Origin: Opacimonas immobilis
GTDB taxonomy: Bacteria; Pseudomonadota; Gammaproteobacteria; Enterobacterales; Alteromonadaceae
Assembly (NCBI RefSeq): GCF_048282545.1
Contig: NZ_CP182485.1
Coordinates: forward strand, 1,798,001-1,862,000
DNA: 64,000 nucleotides
Direction of reading: 5' to 3'
The position numbers and the translations under genes were made by a program. The notes beneath the pieces were generated by a model. It saw only the letters and a list, made by a program, of their open reading frames with translations. It ran no database searches and was not told where the DNA came from. Below are positions 25,293 through 34,502 of the stretch, in pieces. Each line of letters begins with the position of its first letter. Position 1 is the stretch's first letter.

Positions 25293-26960
25293 ATGTCTGA
25301 AAATTTTGCACAGCTTTTTGAAGAAAGCTTACAACAACTTGAAACCCGTCCTGGTGCCATCGTTCGCGGCGAGATCGTTGCTATTGAGAAAGACATCGTT
25401 CTTGTCGATGCTGGCCTAAAATCTGAAAGCGCAATTCCTGCTGATCAATTCAAAGCTGCTGATGGTAGCCTTGAAGTAGCAGTTGGTGATTTTGTTGATG
25501 TGGCGCTTGACGCCGTTGAAGACGGTTTCGGTGAAACTATCCTATCTCGTGAAAAAGCAAAACGTCACGAAGCATGGGTTGAGCTTGAGAAAGCTTACGA
25601 AGAAAAAGAGACCATCAAAGGTCTAATCAATGGCAAAGTAAAAGGCGGCTTCACAGTTGAAATTAATACTGTCCGCGCGTTCCTACCTGGTTCATTGGTT
25701 GATGTACGCCCTGTGCGCGAAACGGCGCATCTTGAAGGCAAAGAATTAGAATTTAAAGTTATCAAGCTTGATGCGAAACGCAACAACGTGGTCGTTTCTC
25801 GCCGTGCCGTTATTGAAGCAGAAAGCAGTGCTGAGCGCGATGAATTGCTTGCTAACCTTGATGAAGGCCATGAAGTTAAAGGTATCGTTAAGAACCTTAC
25901 CGATTATGGTGCGTTCGTTGATTTGGGCGGCGTAGACGGTCTTCTTCACATCACTGACATGGCTTGGAAACGCGTTAAGCATCCAAGTGAAGTAGTGAAT
26001 GTTGGTGACGAAATCAATGTTAAAGTATTGAAGTTCGACAAAGAGAAATCTCGCGTTTCTCTTGGTATGAAGCAAATGGGTAACGATCCATGGGCTGAAA
26101 TCGCTGAGCGTTTCCCAGAAGGCCAAAAACTTTCTGGTGCCGTTACTAACCTGACTGACTACGGTTGTTTCGTTGAAATTGAAGACGGTGTTGAAGGTCT
26201 AGTACACGTTTCTGAAATGGATTGGACGAACAAGAACATCCACCCATCTAAGGTCGTTAACTTAGGTGACGTTGTGGAAGTCATGGTCCTTGAAATTGAC
26301 GAGGAACGTCGTCGTATTTCTCTTGGTCTTAAGCAATGTAAAGCCAATCCATGGGAAGAGTTTGCTAAGTCTTACAACAAAGGCGACAAAGTATCTGGTA
26401 AGATCAAATCAATTACCGACTTTGGTATCTTTATCGGTCTTGACGGTGGTATCGACGGCTTGGTTCACTTATCTGACATTTCTTGGAACAAGACTGGCGA
26501 AGAAGCGGTTCGTGAATTCAAGAAAGGCGATGAAATCTCTGCAGTGGTATTACAAGTTGATCCAGAGCGTGAGCGTATTTCACTTGGCGTTAAGCAAATC
26601 GACGAAGACCCATTCACTTCATACACCACTTCAACGCCTAAAGGCAGCATCGTAAATGGTACTGTTGTTGCTGTTGATGCTAAGGGTGTTACTGTTAACT
26701 TAGCAGAAGAAGTTGAAGGTTATATCCGTGTTGCAGACTTATCACGTGATCGCATCGAAGACGCTTCAGAAGAAGTTTCTGTAGGTGATGTTATCGAAGC
26801 TAAGTTTACCGGTGTCGATCGCAAGAATCGCGTTGTTAGCTTATCAGTTAAGGCTAAAGATCAAGCAGAAGAGAAAGAAGCGCTTGATAAAGTCAATCAA
26901 CAAGAAGAGGTTAGCACTAACGCTATGGCAGAAGCATTTAAGGCTGCTAAAGGCGAGTAA
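25293..26960 (+). CDS. rpsA: 30S ribosomal protein S1
   Basis: RNA-binding ribosomal protein that helps mRNA loading. 555 residues with six S1 (OB-fold) repeats; the repeats are seen as NLTDYGAFVDLGGVDGLLHI, NLTDYGCFVEIEDGVEGLVHV and SITDFGIFIGLDGGIDGLVHL, plus two N-terminal degenerate units and a C-terminal one. The length matches the E. coli protein (557). Its own promoter and terminator frame it; ihfB follows, as in E. coli. Confidence 0.98.
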   Translation: MSENFAQLFEESLQQLETRPGAIVRGEIVAIEKDIVLVDAGLKSESAIPADQFKAADGSLEVAVGDFVDVALDAVEDGFGETILSREKAKRHEAWVELEKAYEEKETIKGLINGKVKGGFTVEINTVRAFLPGSLVDVRPVRETAHLEGKELEFKVIKLDAKRNNVVVSRRAVIEAESSAERDELLANLDEGHEVKGIVKNLTDYGAFVDLGGVDGLLHITDMAWKRVKHPSEVVNVGDEINVKVLKFDKEKSRVSLGMKQMGNDPWAEIAERFPEGQKLSGAVTNLTDYGCFVEIEDGVEGLVHVSEMDWTNKNIHPSKVVNLGDVVEVMVLEIDEERRRISLGLKQCKANPWEEFAKSYNKGDKVSGKIKSITDFGIFIGLDGGIDGLVHLSDISWNKTGEEAVREFKKGDEISAVVLQVDPERERISLGVKQIDEDPFTSYTTSTPKGSIVNGTVVAVDAKGVTVNLAEEVEGYIRVADLSRDRIEDASEEVSVGDVIEAKFTGVDRKNRVVSLSVKAKDQAEEKEALDKVNQQEEVSTNAMAEAFKAAKGE

Positions 26961-26982
26961 TACTAATTTCTTGTAAAAAAAC

Positions 26983-27023
26983 AAAGGTGTAACGTCAACT
27001 AAACTTGCGTTACACCTTTTTTT
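26983..27023 (+). terminator. rpsA terminator
   Basis: Perfect 12-bp stem AAAGGTGTAACG (26983-26994) / CGTTACACCTTT (27008-27019), followed by a T run to 27023. Confidence 0.9.
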
Positions 27024-27063
27024 CTGCAACGCTTAGACATGGCCAATGTGCGAGAGACGGTAT

Positions 27064-27342
27064 ATGACTAAATCTGAGTTAATTGAACGTTTAATGGATG
27101 TATCTTCATCTATGCAGAGTCGTGATGTTGAAGTAGCAGTAAAAGAGTTACTTGAATATATGGCGCAAACCCTTCAGCGTGGAGAACGCATTGAGATCCG
27201 TGGGTTTGGTAGCTTTTCATTACACTATCGAGAGCCTCGAGTCGGACGCAACCCCAAAACGGGACAGTCGGTACAACTTGAAGGTAAATACGTACCGCAT
27301 TTTAAGCCGGGCAAAGAATTACGCGATCGGGTTGATCTGTAA
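27064..27342 (+). CDS. ihfB: integration host factor beta subunit
   Basis: DNA-bending protein that pairs with IhfA. The start is the ATG at 27064 (MTKSELIERL, 92 residues), as in E. coli; the ATG at 27046 would add six residues without a family match. The signature IEIRGFGSFSLHYREPRVGRNPKTG includes the beta-arm and the intercalating proline (GRNPKTG). Lies between rpsA and lapA. Confidence 0.96.
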   Translation: MTKSELIERLMDVSSSMQSRDVEVAVKELLEYMAQTLQRGERIEIRGFGSFSLHYREPRVGRNPKTGQSVQLEGKYVPHFKPGKELRDRVDL

Positions 27343-27391
27343 ACTCACTAAAATAGAGTTTAATGTGTTCAATTCAGCAAAGGAGATTTAA

Positions 27392-27649
27392 GTGAAGGGA
27401 TTGTTGACCTTTTTGTTATTAGTGTTGGTTTTGGTGTTTGCTATTGTAATGGGCTCACGTAACCAAGACGTTATTACCATCAACTATTTGATTGCGCAAT
27501 CTGAGATGCGTGAATCCACCTTGATGGCAATTACATTAGGGGCGGGTGTTGTCATTGGGATGCTGACAATGTTCTTTAATTGGTTGAAATTATCATGGCA
27601 AGTGAGTAGCCTTAAAAGCCAAGTCAAAAGATTACAAAAAGAAGACTAA
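27392..27649 (+). CDS. lapA: lipopolysaccharide assembly protein LapA
   Basis: Small inner-membrane protein (85 residues, DUF1049) with two hydrophobic segments (about 2-20 and 43-63) and a basic C-terminal coiled segment (SLKSQVKRLQKED). With LapB it controls LpxC turnover and LPS supply. The start is GTG at 27392, set by AGGAG 7-8 nt upstream. Directly followed by lapB. Confidence 0.92.
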   Translation: MKGLLTFLLLVLVLVFAIVMGSRNQDVITINYLIAQSEMRESTLMAITLGAGVVIGMLTMFFNWLKLSWQVSSLKSQVKRLQKED

Positions 27650-27652
27650 TTA

Positions 27653-28822
27653 ATGCCTGAATTGGTGTTTTTATTGCTACCTGTGACCGTTTGGTATGGA
27701 TGGATTATGGGGCGCAACAGCGTGCGCAAAGCACAACGAAAACAATCCACTATTCTCTCACGTCATTATTATAAAGGTTTGAACTTTTTGCTGTCTGATC
27801 AACCAGATAAGGCAGTTGATACCTTTATTAAAATGATCTCACTCAATAATGATACCGTGGAAACCCATATTGCTATGGGGAATTTTTTTCGGCATCGCGG
27901 GGAGTTAGACCGTGCAATTCGCATCCATCAAAACTTAGTATCAAGGGATGAGCTACAGGGCACTCCAAGAGAAAATGCTTTAGCCGAGTTAGGCCGTGAT
28001 TATATGTTAGCTGGTTTTTTGGAGCGGGCTGAAAACGCCTTCATCAAATTGCTCGACAGTGATAAGCATCGATCACAAGCACAAGAGTATCTCTTTGAGA
28101 TCTATCAGACGACCAAAGAATGGGACAAAGCCATTGAGCTGGCTCAGAATATGTTAGAAATTCAATCTGAGAATGAGCTTGTACGTACTCAATTAGCACA
28201 TTTTTATTGTGAAATGGCCAATCAATGCATTAAATTATCTGATTTTTCTGAAGCTTATCCGTATTTACGTAAAGCCGTAGACGTCGATAAAACTGCGGTA
28301 AGGCCATGGTTAATGTTAGGACGCGTTTACATTGAACAAGAGCAATATCGGGATGCCGTTAAGGCGCTCAATGAAGTGCCAGGTCGAGATATGTCCTGGT
28401 TTTCTGAAGCGGTGCCATTGTTAGAGCAGTGTGCTAAAGCCTTGTCTGATGATGAGGTGTTGAGACAAAGCATTGAGCCACATTGGGATGTGTGTGCGAC
28501 CTCCTATCTAGCCAAAGTGACATTGTTGGCGAAAGAAGTTGGCGATGAAGCTGCGTCTGAAACGTTATTAAAACAACTACAAAAACGTCCAACTATGCGC
28601 GGTTTTAATACCTTGCTAGGGTTATTTGTTGAGCGTCAGCAAGACAATAATGTCAAAGAAAGTTTAAATCTTTTACAACAACTGGTTTCTGAGCAAATTA
28701 AAGCTCGTCCAAAATATCGCTGCACACGATGTGGGTTCTCAGGCCGTCAAGTCTACTGGTTGTGTCCATCATGCAAACACTGGAGTGTTGTTAAACCCAT
28801 CAAAGGATTGGACGGGGAGTAA
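27653..28822 (+). CDS. lapB: lipopolysaccharide assembly protein LapB
   Basis: 389-residue inner-membrane-anchored adaptor that presents LpxC to FtsH. An N-terminal membrane helix (LVFLLLPVTVWYGWIMG) is followed by about nine TPR-like units (for example DKAVDTFIKMISLNNDTVETHIAMGNFFR) and a C-terminal rubredoxin-like metal site (CTRCGFSGRQVYWLCPSCKHW). Length and layout match E. coli LapB. Three bp after lapA, 16 bp before pyrF. Confidence 0.95.
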   Translation: MPELVFLLLPVTVWYGWIMGRNSVRKAQRKQSTILSRHYYKGLNFLLSDQPDKAVDTFIKMISLNNDTVETHIAMGNFFRHRGELDRAIRIHQNLVSRDELQGTPRENALAELGRDYMLAGFLERAENAFIKLLDSDKHRSQAQEYLFEIYQTTKEWDKAIELAQNMLEIQSENELVRTQLAHFYCEMANQCIKLSDFSEAYPYLRKAVDVDKTAVRPWLMLGRVYIEQEQYRDAVKALNEVPGRDMSWFSEAVPLLEQCAKALSDDEVLRQSIEPHWDVCATSYLAKVTLLAKEVGDEAASETLLKQLQKRPTMRGFNTLLGLFVERQQDNNVKESLNLLQQLVSEQIKARPKYRCTRCGFSGRQVYWLCPSCKHWSVVKPIKGLDGE

Positions 28823-28838
28823 ATAAGAAGAAATTAAT

Positions 28839-29546
28839 ATGTCTCAATCCAATATCGATTCTAAAGTCATCGTAGCGTGTGATTTCAACAATTTACCCGA
28901 TTTACATAATTTTGTTGACCAAGTAGATCCTTCACTGTGTAAGTTAAAGATCGGCAAAGAAATGTTCACGTATTTTGGACCTGATGTGGTAAAGCCATTA
29001 GTTGCAAAAGGCTTTTCTGTATTTTTGGATCTCAAATTTCACGATATCCCCAACACGGTTGCCAAGGCCTGTCTTGCTGCGGCTGATTTGGGCGTGTGGA
29101 TGGTCAATGTGCATGCCAGTGGTGGTGGTAAGATGATGAGCCATACCCGAGAATTACTTGAACCTCTGGGTAATGATAGACCCTTATTGATCGCGGTGAC
29201 GGTTCTAACCTCAATGGATGAAGCTCAACTTCAAGGTGTTGTGCCGGATACCAGTATTCCCACCCAAGTAGGGCGACTGGCCAAGTTAACAGCAGAATCT
29301 GGTTTTGATGGTGTGGTGAGTTCTGCGCATGAAGTGAAGCGCATTAAAGCGCTTTGTGGCAGTGATTTTACTGTCGTCACGCCTGGTATTCGTCCAGTTG
29401 GCTCGGAAGTGGGAGATCAAGTGAGAATAATGACCCCACCGGATGCCATCCAAGCTGGGGTCGATTACATGGTGATTGGGCGTCCAATTACTCAAGCAAA
29501 CGACCCTCTATCAGTCCTTGAGCAAATTAACGCCTCGATTGCTTAA
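28839..29546 (+). CDS. pyrF: orotidine 5'-phosphate decarboxylase
   Basis: Last step of UMP synthesis. 235 residues, TIM barrel. The catalytic LDLKFHDIPNTV carries the Asp-Lys-Asp charge network; substrate segments VTPGIRPVGSE and YMVIGRPITQA are present. End of the lapAB-pyrF run; its last base abuts the end of ald on the other strand. Confidence 0.97.
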   Translation: MSQSNIDSKVIVACDFNNLPDLHNFVDQVDPSLCKLKIGKEMFTYFGPDVVKPLVAKGFSVFLDLKFHDIPNTVAKACLAAADLGVWMVNVHASGGGKMMSHTRELLEPLGNDRPLLIAVTVLTSMDEAQLQGVVPDTSIPTQVGRLAKLTAESGFDGVVSSAHEVKRIKALCGSDFTVVTPGIRPVGSEVGDQVRIMTPPDAIQAGVDYMVIGRPITQANDPLSVLEQINASIA

Positions 29547-30674
29547 TTACGTTAATGCATCCAAAGCTGGGGTATAGGTTAATCTCAGCTCTTCGCCTAG
29601 TGCATCTACAACGGCTTTATAAGTCACCATGCCACGATGTACATTTAAACCGTTTAATAGATGCAAGTCTTCCATCATAGCTTGTTTTGCCCCTTTATTT
29701 GCGATGGCTAAACCAAATGGCAGGGTCGCATTGTTCAATGCAATCGTAGAGGTCCTTGCTACACCACCTGGCATATTTGCAACACAATAGTGTACAACAT
29801 CATCAACAATGTAAACTGGCTCTTGATGCGTGGTTGCCTTTGAGGTAGCAAAACAGCCTCCTTGGTCAATGGCGACATCCACAACTACGGCGCCTTTTTT
29901 CATATTCGCAATGTGTTCATGGGTAAGCAATTTTGGAGCTGCTGCGCCTGGAATCAACACCGCACCTACCACCAAATCAGCCGTTGAGGAATACTCAGCA
30001 ATCGCATCAGCAGTAGAATAGACAGTTTTAACGCGACCTTGAAAGATGTCATCGAGTTGTCGTAAGCGGGGTAAAGAACGGTCCATGATGGTGACTTCCG
30101 CGCCTAAACCAACGGCCATCTTGGCTGAATTGATGCCTACGACACCGCCACCGACAATAAGTACTCTGCCGGGGGCTACGCCGGGGACGCCACCTAATAA
30201 AGTGCCATTACCTCCTTGGGCTTTTTCAAGATAATGTGCTCCCGCTTGTACGGCCATGCGTCCGGCGACTTCGCTCATCGGAGCAAGCAAAGGCAAACTA
30301 CCGAACTTATCCGTCACGGTTTCATAGGCAATACAAGTGGCTTTTGATTCGACTAGCAATTGGGTTTGGGCTGGGTCAGGCGCCAAGTGCAAATAGGTAT
30401 AGAGAATCTGTCCTTCGCGAAGCATTTTGCATTCGTTTGGCTGAGGCTCTTTGACTTTGACGATCATATCGGCTTTTTCAAACACCATCGCAGCAGATTG
30501 TTCAATGTACGCACCCGCTTGTACATAATCTTCATCGCCAAAACCAATACCAGCTCCAGCCTGGGTTTGAACAAAGACTGTGTGTCCATGATTGATATAT
30601 TCCAATACCGCAGCGGGCGTTAGTCCAACGCGATATTCGTGGTTTTTTATTTCTTTTGGTACACCTATTATCAT
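29547..30674 (-). CDS. ald: alanine dehydrogenase
   Basis: NAD-dependent interconversion of L-alanine and pyruvate plus ammonia. 375 residues. N-terminus MIIGVPKEIKNHEYRVGLTP; substrate-site Lys in KVKEPQ and His in YTYLHLAPD; NAD fold GGGVVGINSAKMA; late PGGVARTSTIALNN. Divergent from an Lrp-type regulator, a pairing common in marine gammaproteobacteria that suggests control of ald by that regulator. Confidence 0.96.
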   Translation of the reverse strand: MIIGVPKEIKNHEYRVGLTPAAVLEYINHGHTVFVQTQAGAGIGFGDEDYVQAGAYIEQSAAMVFEKADMIVKVKEPQPNECKMLREGQILYTYLHLAPDPAQTQLLVESKATCIAYETVTDKFGSLPLLAPMSEVAGRMAVQAGAHYLEKAQGGNGTLLGGVPGVAPGRVLIVGGGVVGINSAKMAVGLGAEVTIMDRSLPRLRQLDDIFQGRVKTVYSTADAIAEYSSTADLVVGAVLIPGAAAPKLLTHEHIANMKKGAVVVDVAIDQGGCFATSKATTHQEPVYIVDDVVHYCVANMPGGVARTSTIALNNATLPFGLAIANKGAKQAMMEDLHLLNGLNVHRGMVTYKAVVDALGEELRLTYTPALDALT

Positions 30675-30797
30675 GATGTTTATCCATTGTGTTCTGTCTT
30701 ATTGCAAATTATAGCGCAATGATTTAGTGATTAAATTTCTTATTTTGTTAATTTGCGGTATATTATTTGGCGAAATAACCAGATGGCGATATCTTAT

Positions 30798-31289
30798 ATG
30801 CTTATAAAAACCCCAAAACACTTAGACAGTATCGACCGAAATATTTTAAATACATTGCAACATCAAGGTCGGATCGCCAACGTTGAGTTGGCTAAACAGG
30901 TCGGATTAAGCCCAAGCCCTTGTCTTGAAAGAGTTAAACGGCTCGAAGAGCAGGGTTATATCACAGGGTATTTTGCCCAACTTGATCCGAATAAACTCGG
31001 GGCCAGCATGTTGGTGTTTGTCGAAATATCATTGAGCAAAACATCACCTGATATTTTTGCTGATTTTTCAGCCGCCGTGCAACAGCAAGATGATATTCAA
31101 GAGTGTCACTTGGTCTCTGGAAATTTCGATTTTTTACTCAAAACACGAGTGGCAGATATGGCCAGTTATCGCAAATTACTGGGCGATACTTTGCTGCGGT
31201 TACCCGGTGTGCGCGAATCGCGCAGCTATGTGGTGATGGAAGAAGTCAAACACAGTCACCGTATTAAAATAGATTTAAAGCGTCGATAG
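30798..31289 (+). CDS. lrp: leucine-responsive regulatory protein
   Basis: Lrp/AsnC family regulator. From the ATG at 30798 it has 163 residues, the length of E. coli Lrp; in-frame ATGs at 30753 and 30783 would lengthen it and no ribosome site decides. N-terminal helix-turn-helix (NVELAKQVGLSPSPCLERVKRLEEQGYI), then the RAM ligand domain (QECHLVSGNFDFLLKTRVADMASYRKLL, in parts identical to E. coli). Very close to true Lrp. Divergent from ald and upstream of ftsK. Confidence 0.93.
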   Translation: MLIKTPKHLDSIDRNILNTLQHQGRIANVELAKQVGLSPSPCLERVKRLEEQGYITGYFAQLDPNKLGASMLVFVEISLSKTSPDIFADFSAAVQQQDDIQECHLVSGNFDFLLKTRVADMASYRKLLGDTLLRLPGVRESRSYVVMEEVKHSHRIKIDLKRR

Positions 31290-31369
31290 GTGTCGCAAGT
31301 GACGCATCTTGAGTATTGCTGTGATAAGATATTGAAAAAAACTCCAAAGACGAGAGATAAGAGGTGAAA

Positions 31370-33814
31370 ATGGGGAAAATGACCGGTTTACAGCGGATCT
31401 ATGAAACACTCATGATTGTGTTTTGTATGTTGGCTCTGTTCATTTTTTTGGCGCTGATGTCTTTTCACCAAGCTGACCCAGGTTGGACTCAAACGGGTTT
31501 GCAACCCAATATCCAAAACTGGATGGGACCGATTGGCGCCCACGTTGCTGATCTGTTATTTTTTAGTTTTGGCTATCTCGCGTATCTCATACCCTTTGGT
31601 TGTGCTTTCCTTGGCTGGTTTAGCTTCAAACAAATAAAAAATATACTGCAATTAGATTACTTAAATATTGCTTTGCGTCTCGTTGGTTTGGTCTTTTTAA
31701 TTATTGCGTGTACGGGCATTGCGAGCATCAATTTTAATGATATGTATTATTTTTCTGCAGGTGGGTTGTTCGGTGATATCATCGCGAGTGCGTTAACACC
31801 TCAGTTTAACTTTATCGGTACGAGTTTATTATTGCTCTGTTTTTTTGCGACGGGGTTTACGTTACTTACCGGCATATCTTGGCTCAATATTATTGATAAG
31901 ATAGGCGAGGGGGCATTGTGGTCAGGTCAACAAGTATTGCTTTTACCGGAACATGTTCAGCGCGTTTCTCTTCCAAAATTACCTCGCATACCGATTAAAT
32001 CAGATGGGGAAGATAGCAACACTGAGCTAGAAATAACTAGAATCAAACCCGCTTCCCCCTCAGCAAAAGACCGACCGTTTAACATTAAACACGAGACGCT
32101 TTATAAGGTTGATGATGCAGAGGATGAGCCATCTCTCGTAATTAATACTGATACGGCTGCGGAGCTTACTATTGATGATGTGTCAGGTGAGTCTGAAATT
32201 AGCTCGGCTCCTCAACCACCTAAAAAAATCTACGAGTCCCCCGTTTCTCAGCCAAAGGGTGCTGTCAACTCGCCCTTAGTAAAAAGTAAAATCATCGATC
32301 CGAATGCGCCGAAACCTGAAGGCGAATTACCCTCATTCGACTTGTTAGATCGCCCAGATAAAATCAAAAATCCGATCACCCAAGAAGAGCTCGAAGGCAT
32401 TGCGCGATTGGTTGAAGCAAAACTGGCGGACTTCAATATCGAAGCCAAAGTTGTAGGTGTGTATCCGGGTCCTGTCATTACCCGTTTTGAACTAGATTTG
32501 GCACCTGGTGTGAAAGTTAGCAAAATCACCACCTTATCAAAAGATTTAGCGCGTGCAATGTCTGCCATCAGCGTGCGCGTGGTTGAAGTCATCCCAGGAA
32601 AATCCGTCATTGGTTTAGAACTGCCAAACAAGAACCGTGAAATGGTGCGTTTGAGTGAAGTGATCAGCTCAGATGCGTTCCAAGCGAACGCCAGTCCACT
32701 CACTATGGTATTGGGCTCGGATATTTCAGGTAAACCTGTGGTGGTTGATTTGGCTAAAATGCCCCATTTGTTAGTCGCGGGTACCACGGGCTCGGGTAAG
32801 TCAGTTGGGGTTAATGTCATGATCCTATCCTTACTGTACAAGTCCGCACCAGAAGATGTACGCATGATCATGATTGATCCTAAAATGCTTGAGTTATCGG
32901 TCTATGAGGGAATTCCTCATCTATTAGCCGAAGTGGTGACGGACATGAAAGACGCGGCCAATGCACTGCGCTGGTGTGTCGGTGAGATGGAGCGTCGATA
33001 TCGGTTGATGGCCATGTTGGGCGTGCGTAACTTAAAAGGTTACAACGCCAAAGTCACCGAAGCGATTAAGGCGGGTGAGCCCATTCCAGATCCACTGTGG
33101 CAACCCGGTGATAGTATGGATGAAACAGCACCTACGCTGACCAAGTTACCGGCCATTGTCGTGGTGGTGGATGAATTTGCTGACATGATGATGATTGTCG
33201 GTAAGAAAGTGGAAGAACTCATTGCTCGAATCGCTCAAAAAGCCCGTGCTGCAGGTATTCACTTAATTCTTGCGACGCAAAGGCCGTCGGTTGATGTGAT
33301 TACCGGTCTGATCAAAGCCAATATTCCCACGCGGATTGCGTTTCAGGTATCGGGCAAGATTGACTCTAGAACGATTCTTGATCAACAGGGCGCAGAAACC
33401 TTACTAGGAATGGGTGACATGCTATATTTACCACCAGGTACAGGCGTACCAACGCGTGTGCACGGTGCCTTTGTGGACGATCATGAAGTGCATGCAGTGG
33501 TCGCGGATTGGAAGCTTCGAGGTGAGCCTGAGTACATTGATGAGATATTAAATGGTGAGCCCAGCTCAGATACATTGCTACCTGGGGAGCAGCCAGAAGG
33601 CGGTGATCAAGAACTCGATGTGTTTTTTGATGAGGCGGTAGCCTTTGTCACTGAAACACGTAAAGCGTCAGTTTCCAGTGTGCAACGGAAGTTCCGCATC
33701 GGCTATAACCGAGCCGCACGTTTAGTTGAGCAGATGGAAGCTAACGGTGTGGTATCCGCCCCGGGACATAATGGCAATCGTGAAGTATTGGCAGCACCTG
33801 CGCCAAAAGACTAA
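31370..33814 (+). CDS. ftsK: DNA translocase FtsK
   Basis: Septal DNA pump that aligns chromosome ends for XerCD resolution. The start is ATG 31370, five bases after AAGAGG; a GTG at 31364 overlaps that site. 814 residues: four membrane helices in the first 180, a linker of only about 120 residues, then the motor domain with Walker A (GTTGSGKS, about 471-478) and Walker B (IVVVVDEFADMMM). The C-terminal gamma winged helix (VSSVQRKFRIGYNRAARLVE) reads KOPS. Shorter than E. coli FtsK because the linker is short. Confidence 0.96.
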   Translation: MGKMTGLQRIYETLMIVFCMLALFIFLALMSFHQADPGWTQTGLQPNIQNWMGPIGAHVADLLFFSFGYLAYLIPFGCAFLGWFSFKQIKNILQLDYLNIALRLVGLVFLIIACTGIASINFNDMYYFSAGGLFGDIIASALTPQFNFIGTSLLLLCFFATGFTLLTGISWLNIIDKIGEGALWSGQQVLLLPEHVQRVSLPKLPRIPIKSDGEDSNTELEITRIKPASPSAKDRPFNIKHETLYKVDDAEDEPSLVINTDTAAELTIDDVSGESEISSAPQPPKKIYESPVSQPKGAVNSPLVKSKIIDPNAPKPEGELPSFDLLDRPDKIKNPITQEELEGIARLVEAKLADFNIEAKVVGVYPGPVITRFELDLAPGVKVSKITTLSKDLARAMSAISVRVVEVIPGKSVIGLELPNKNREMVRLSEVISSDAFQANASPLTMVLGSDISGKPVVVDLAKMPHLLVAGTTGSGKSVGVNVMILSLLYKSAPEDVRMIMIDPKMLELSVYEGIPHLLAEVVTDMKDAANALRWCVGEMERRYRLMAMLGVRNLKGYNAKVTEAIKAGEPIPDPLWQPGDSMDETAPTLTKLPAIVVVVDEFADMMMIVGKKVEELIARIAQKARAAGIHLILATQRPSVDVITGLIKANIPTRIAFQVSGKIDSRTILDQQGAETLLGMGDMLYLPPGTGVPTRVHGAFVDDHEVHAVVADWKLRGEPEYIDEILNGEPSSDTLLPGEQPEGGDQELDVFFDEAVAFVTETRKASVSSVQRKFRIGYNRAARLVEQMEANGVVSAPGHNGNREVLAAPAPKD

Positions 33815-33824
33815 GGATAATTGC

Positions 33825-34499
33825 ATGCGACATATTATGGGTCAAATTATTTTCATATCAATGTTTGTTACTGTGTTTGGGGCATTTGCAAGTCCGACAG
33901 CACAGCATACTTCCAAACAAAGTGTAGTAGATGCAAAAGTACAACTACAAGCGGTACTAAACCGTTTTAAAACATATCAAGCTGACTTTAACCAGGAGGT
34001 CAGAAACTCTGAAGACAGCTTAGTCCAGCAAAGCACAGGGACTATTAAAATGGCCAGACCTGAGCTATTACGTTGGCATGCGATGACTCCAGATGAAACG
34101 ATTTTGGTTGCCAATGGTTCTAAAATCACTTATGCCGATATGTTTTTAGAACAAGTCTCTATTTATAATCAAGCCAACTTAGTCGATGATCATCCAATGA
34201 TGTTGCTAAGCACCAATGACCCAGAGGTGTGGGCACAATTTGCAGTGACCGTCGAGTATGAACCACACATTGCAACACGTACCTTCATTGTAAAAAACCG
34301 CGACCAGGGCAGTGCAAATGAGGTAGTCACATTGATGTTTATCAATGACCAACTCAAAGAGGTACAGGTTTTTGATGGGCAAGGAAATAGGACTCAGTTT
34401 GTTTTTGATAACATAAAAGAAGACCAGCCGTTGCCATTTGATACCTTTGTTTTTTCAACACCTGAACATTTTGTCGTAGACGACCAAAGCGGTATCTAG
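33825..34499 (+). CDS. lolA: outer membrane lipoprotein carrier protein LolA
   Basis: Periplasmic chaperone that ferries lipoproteins from LolCDE to LolB. The start is the ATG at 33825, 10 bp after ftsK, preceded by AGGA; longer in-frame versions overlap ftsK. 224 residues with a signal peptide (ending about VFGAFA). Family blocks: FKTYQADFNQEV, STGTIKMARPELLRWH and a C-terminal FVFSTPEHFVV. Classic ftsK-lolA-rarA order. Confidence 0.95.
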   Translation: MRHIMGQIIFISMFVTVFGAFASPTAQHTSKQSVVDAKVQLQAVLNRFKTYQADFNQEVRNSEDSLVQQSTGTIKMARPELLRWHAMTPDETILVANGSKITYADMFLEQVSIYNQANLVDDHPMMLLSTNDPEVWAQFAVTVEYEPHIATRTFIVKNRDQGSANEVVTLMFINDQLKEVQVFDGQGNRTQFVFDNIKEDQPLPFDTFVFSTPEHFVVDDQSGI

Positions 34500-34502
34500 G
34501 AT

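Noticed and set aside
32248..32871. 207-codon minus-strand frame inside ftsK
   Set aside because: Antisense shadow of a conserved gene; low-complexity Ser/Thr content and no family.
33726..33824. N-terminal extension of lolA
   Set aside because: Overlaps the end of ftsK in another frame; the ATG at 33825 gives a normal signal peptide and has a ribosome site.
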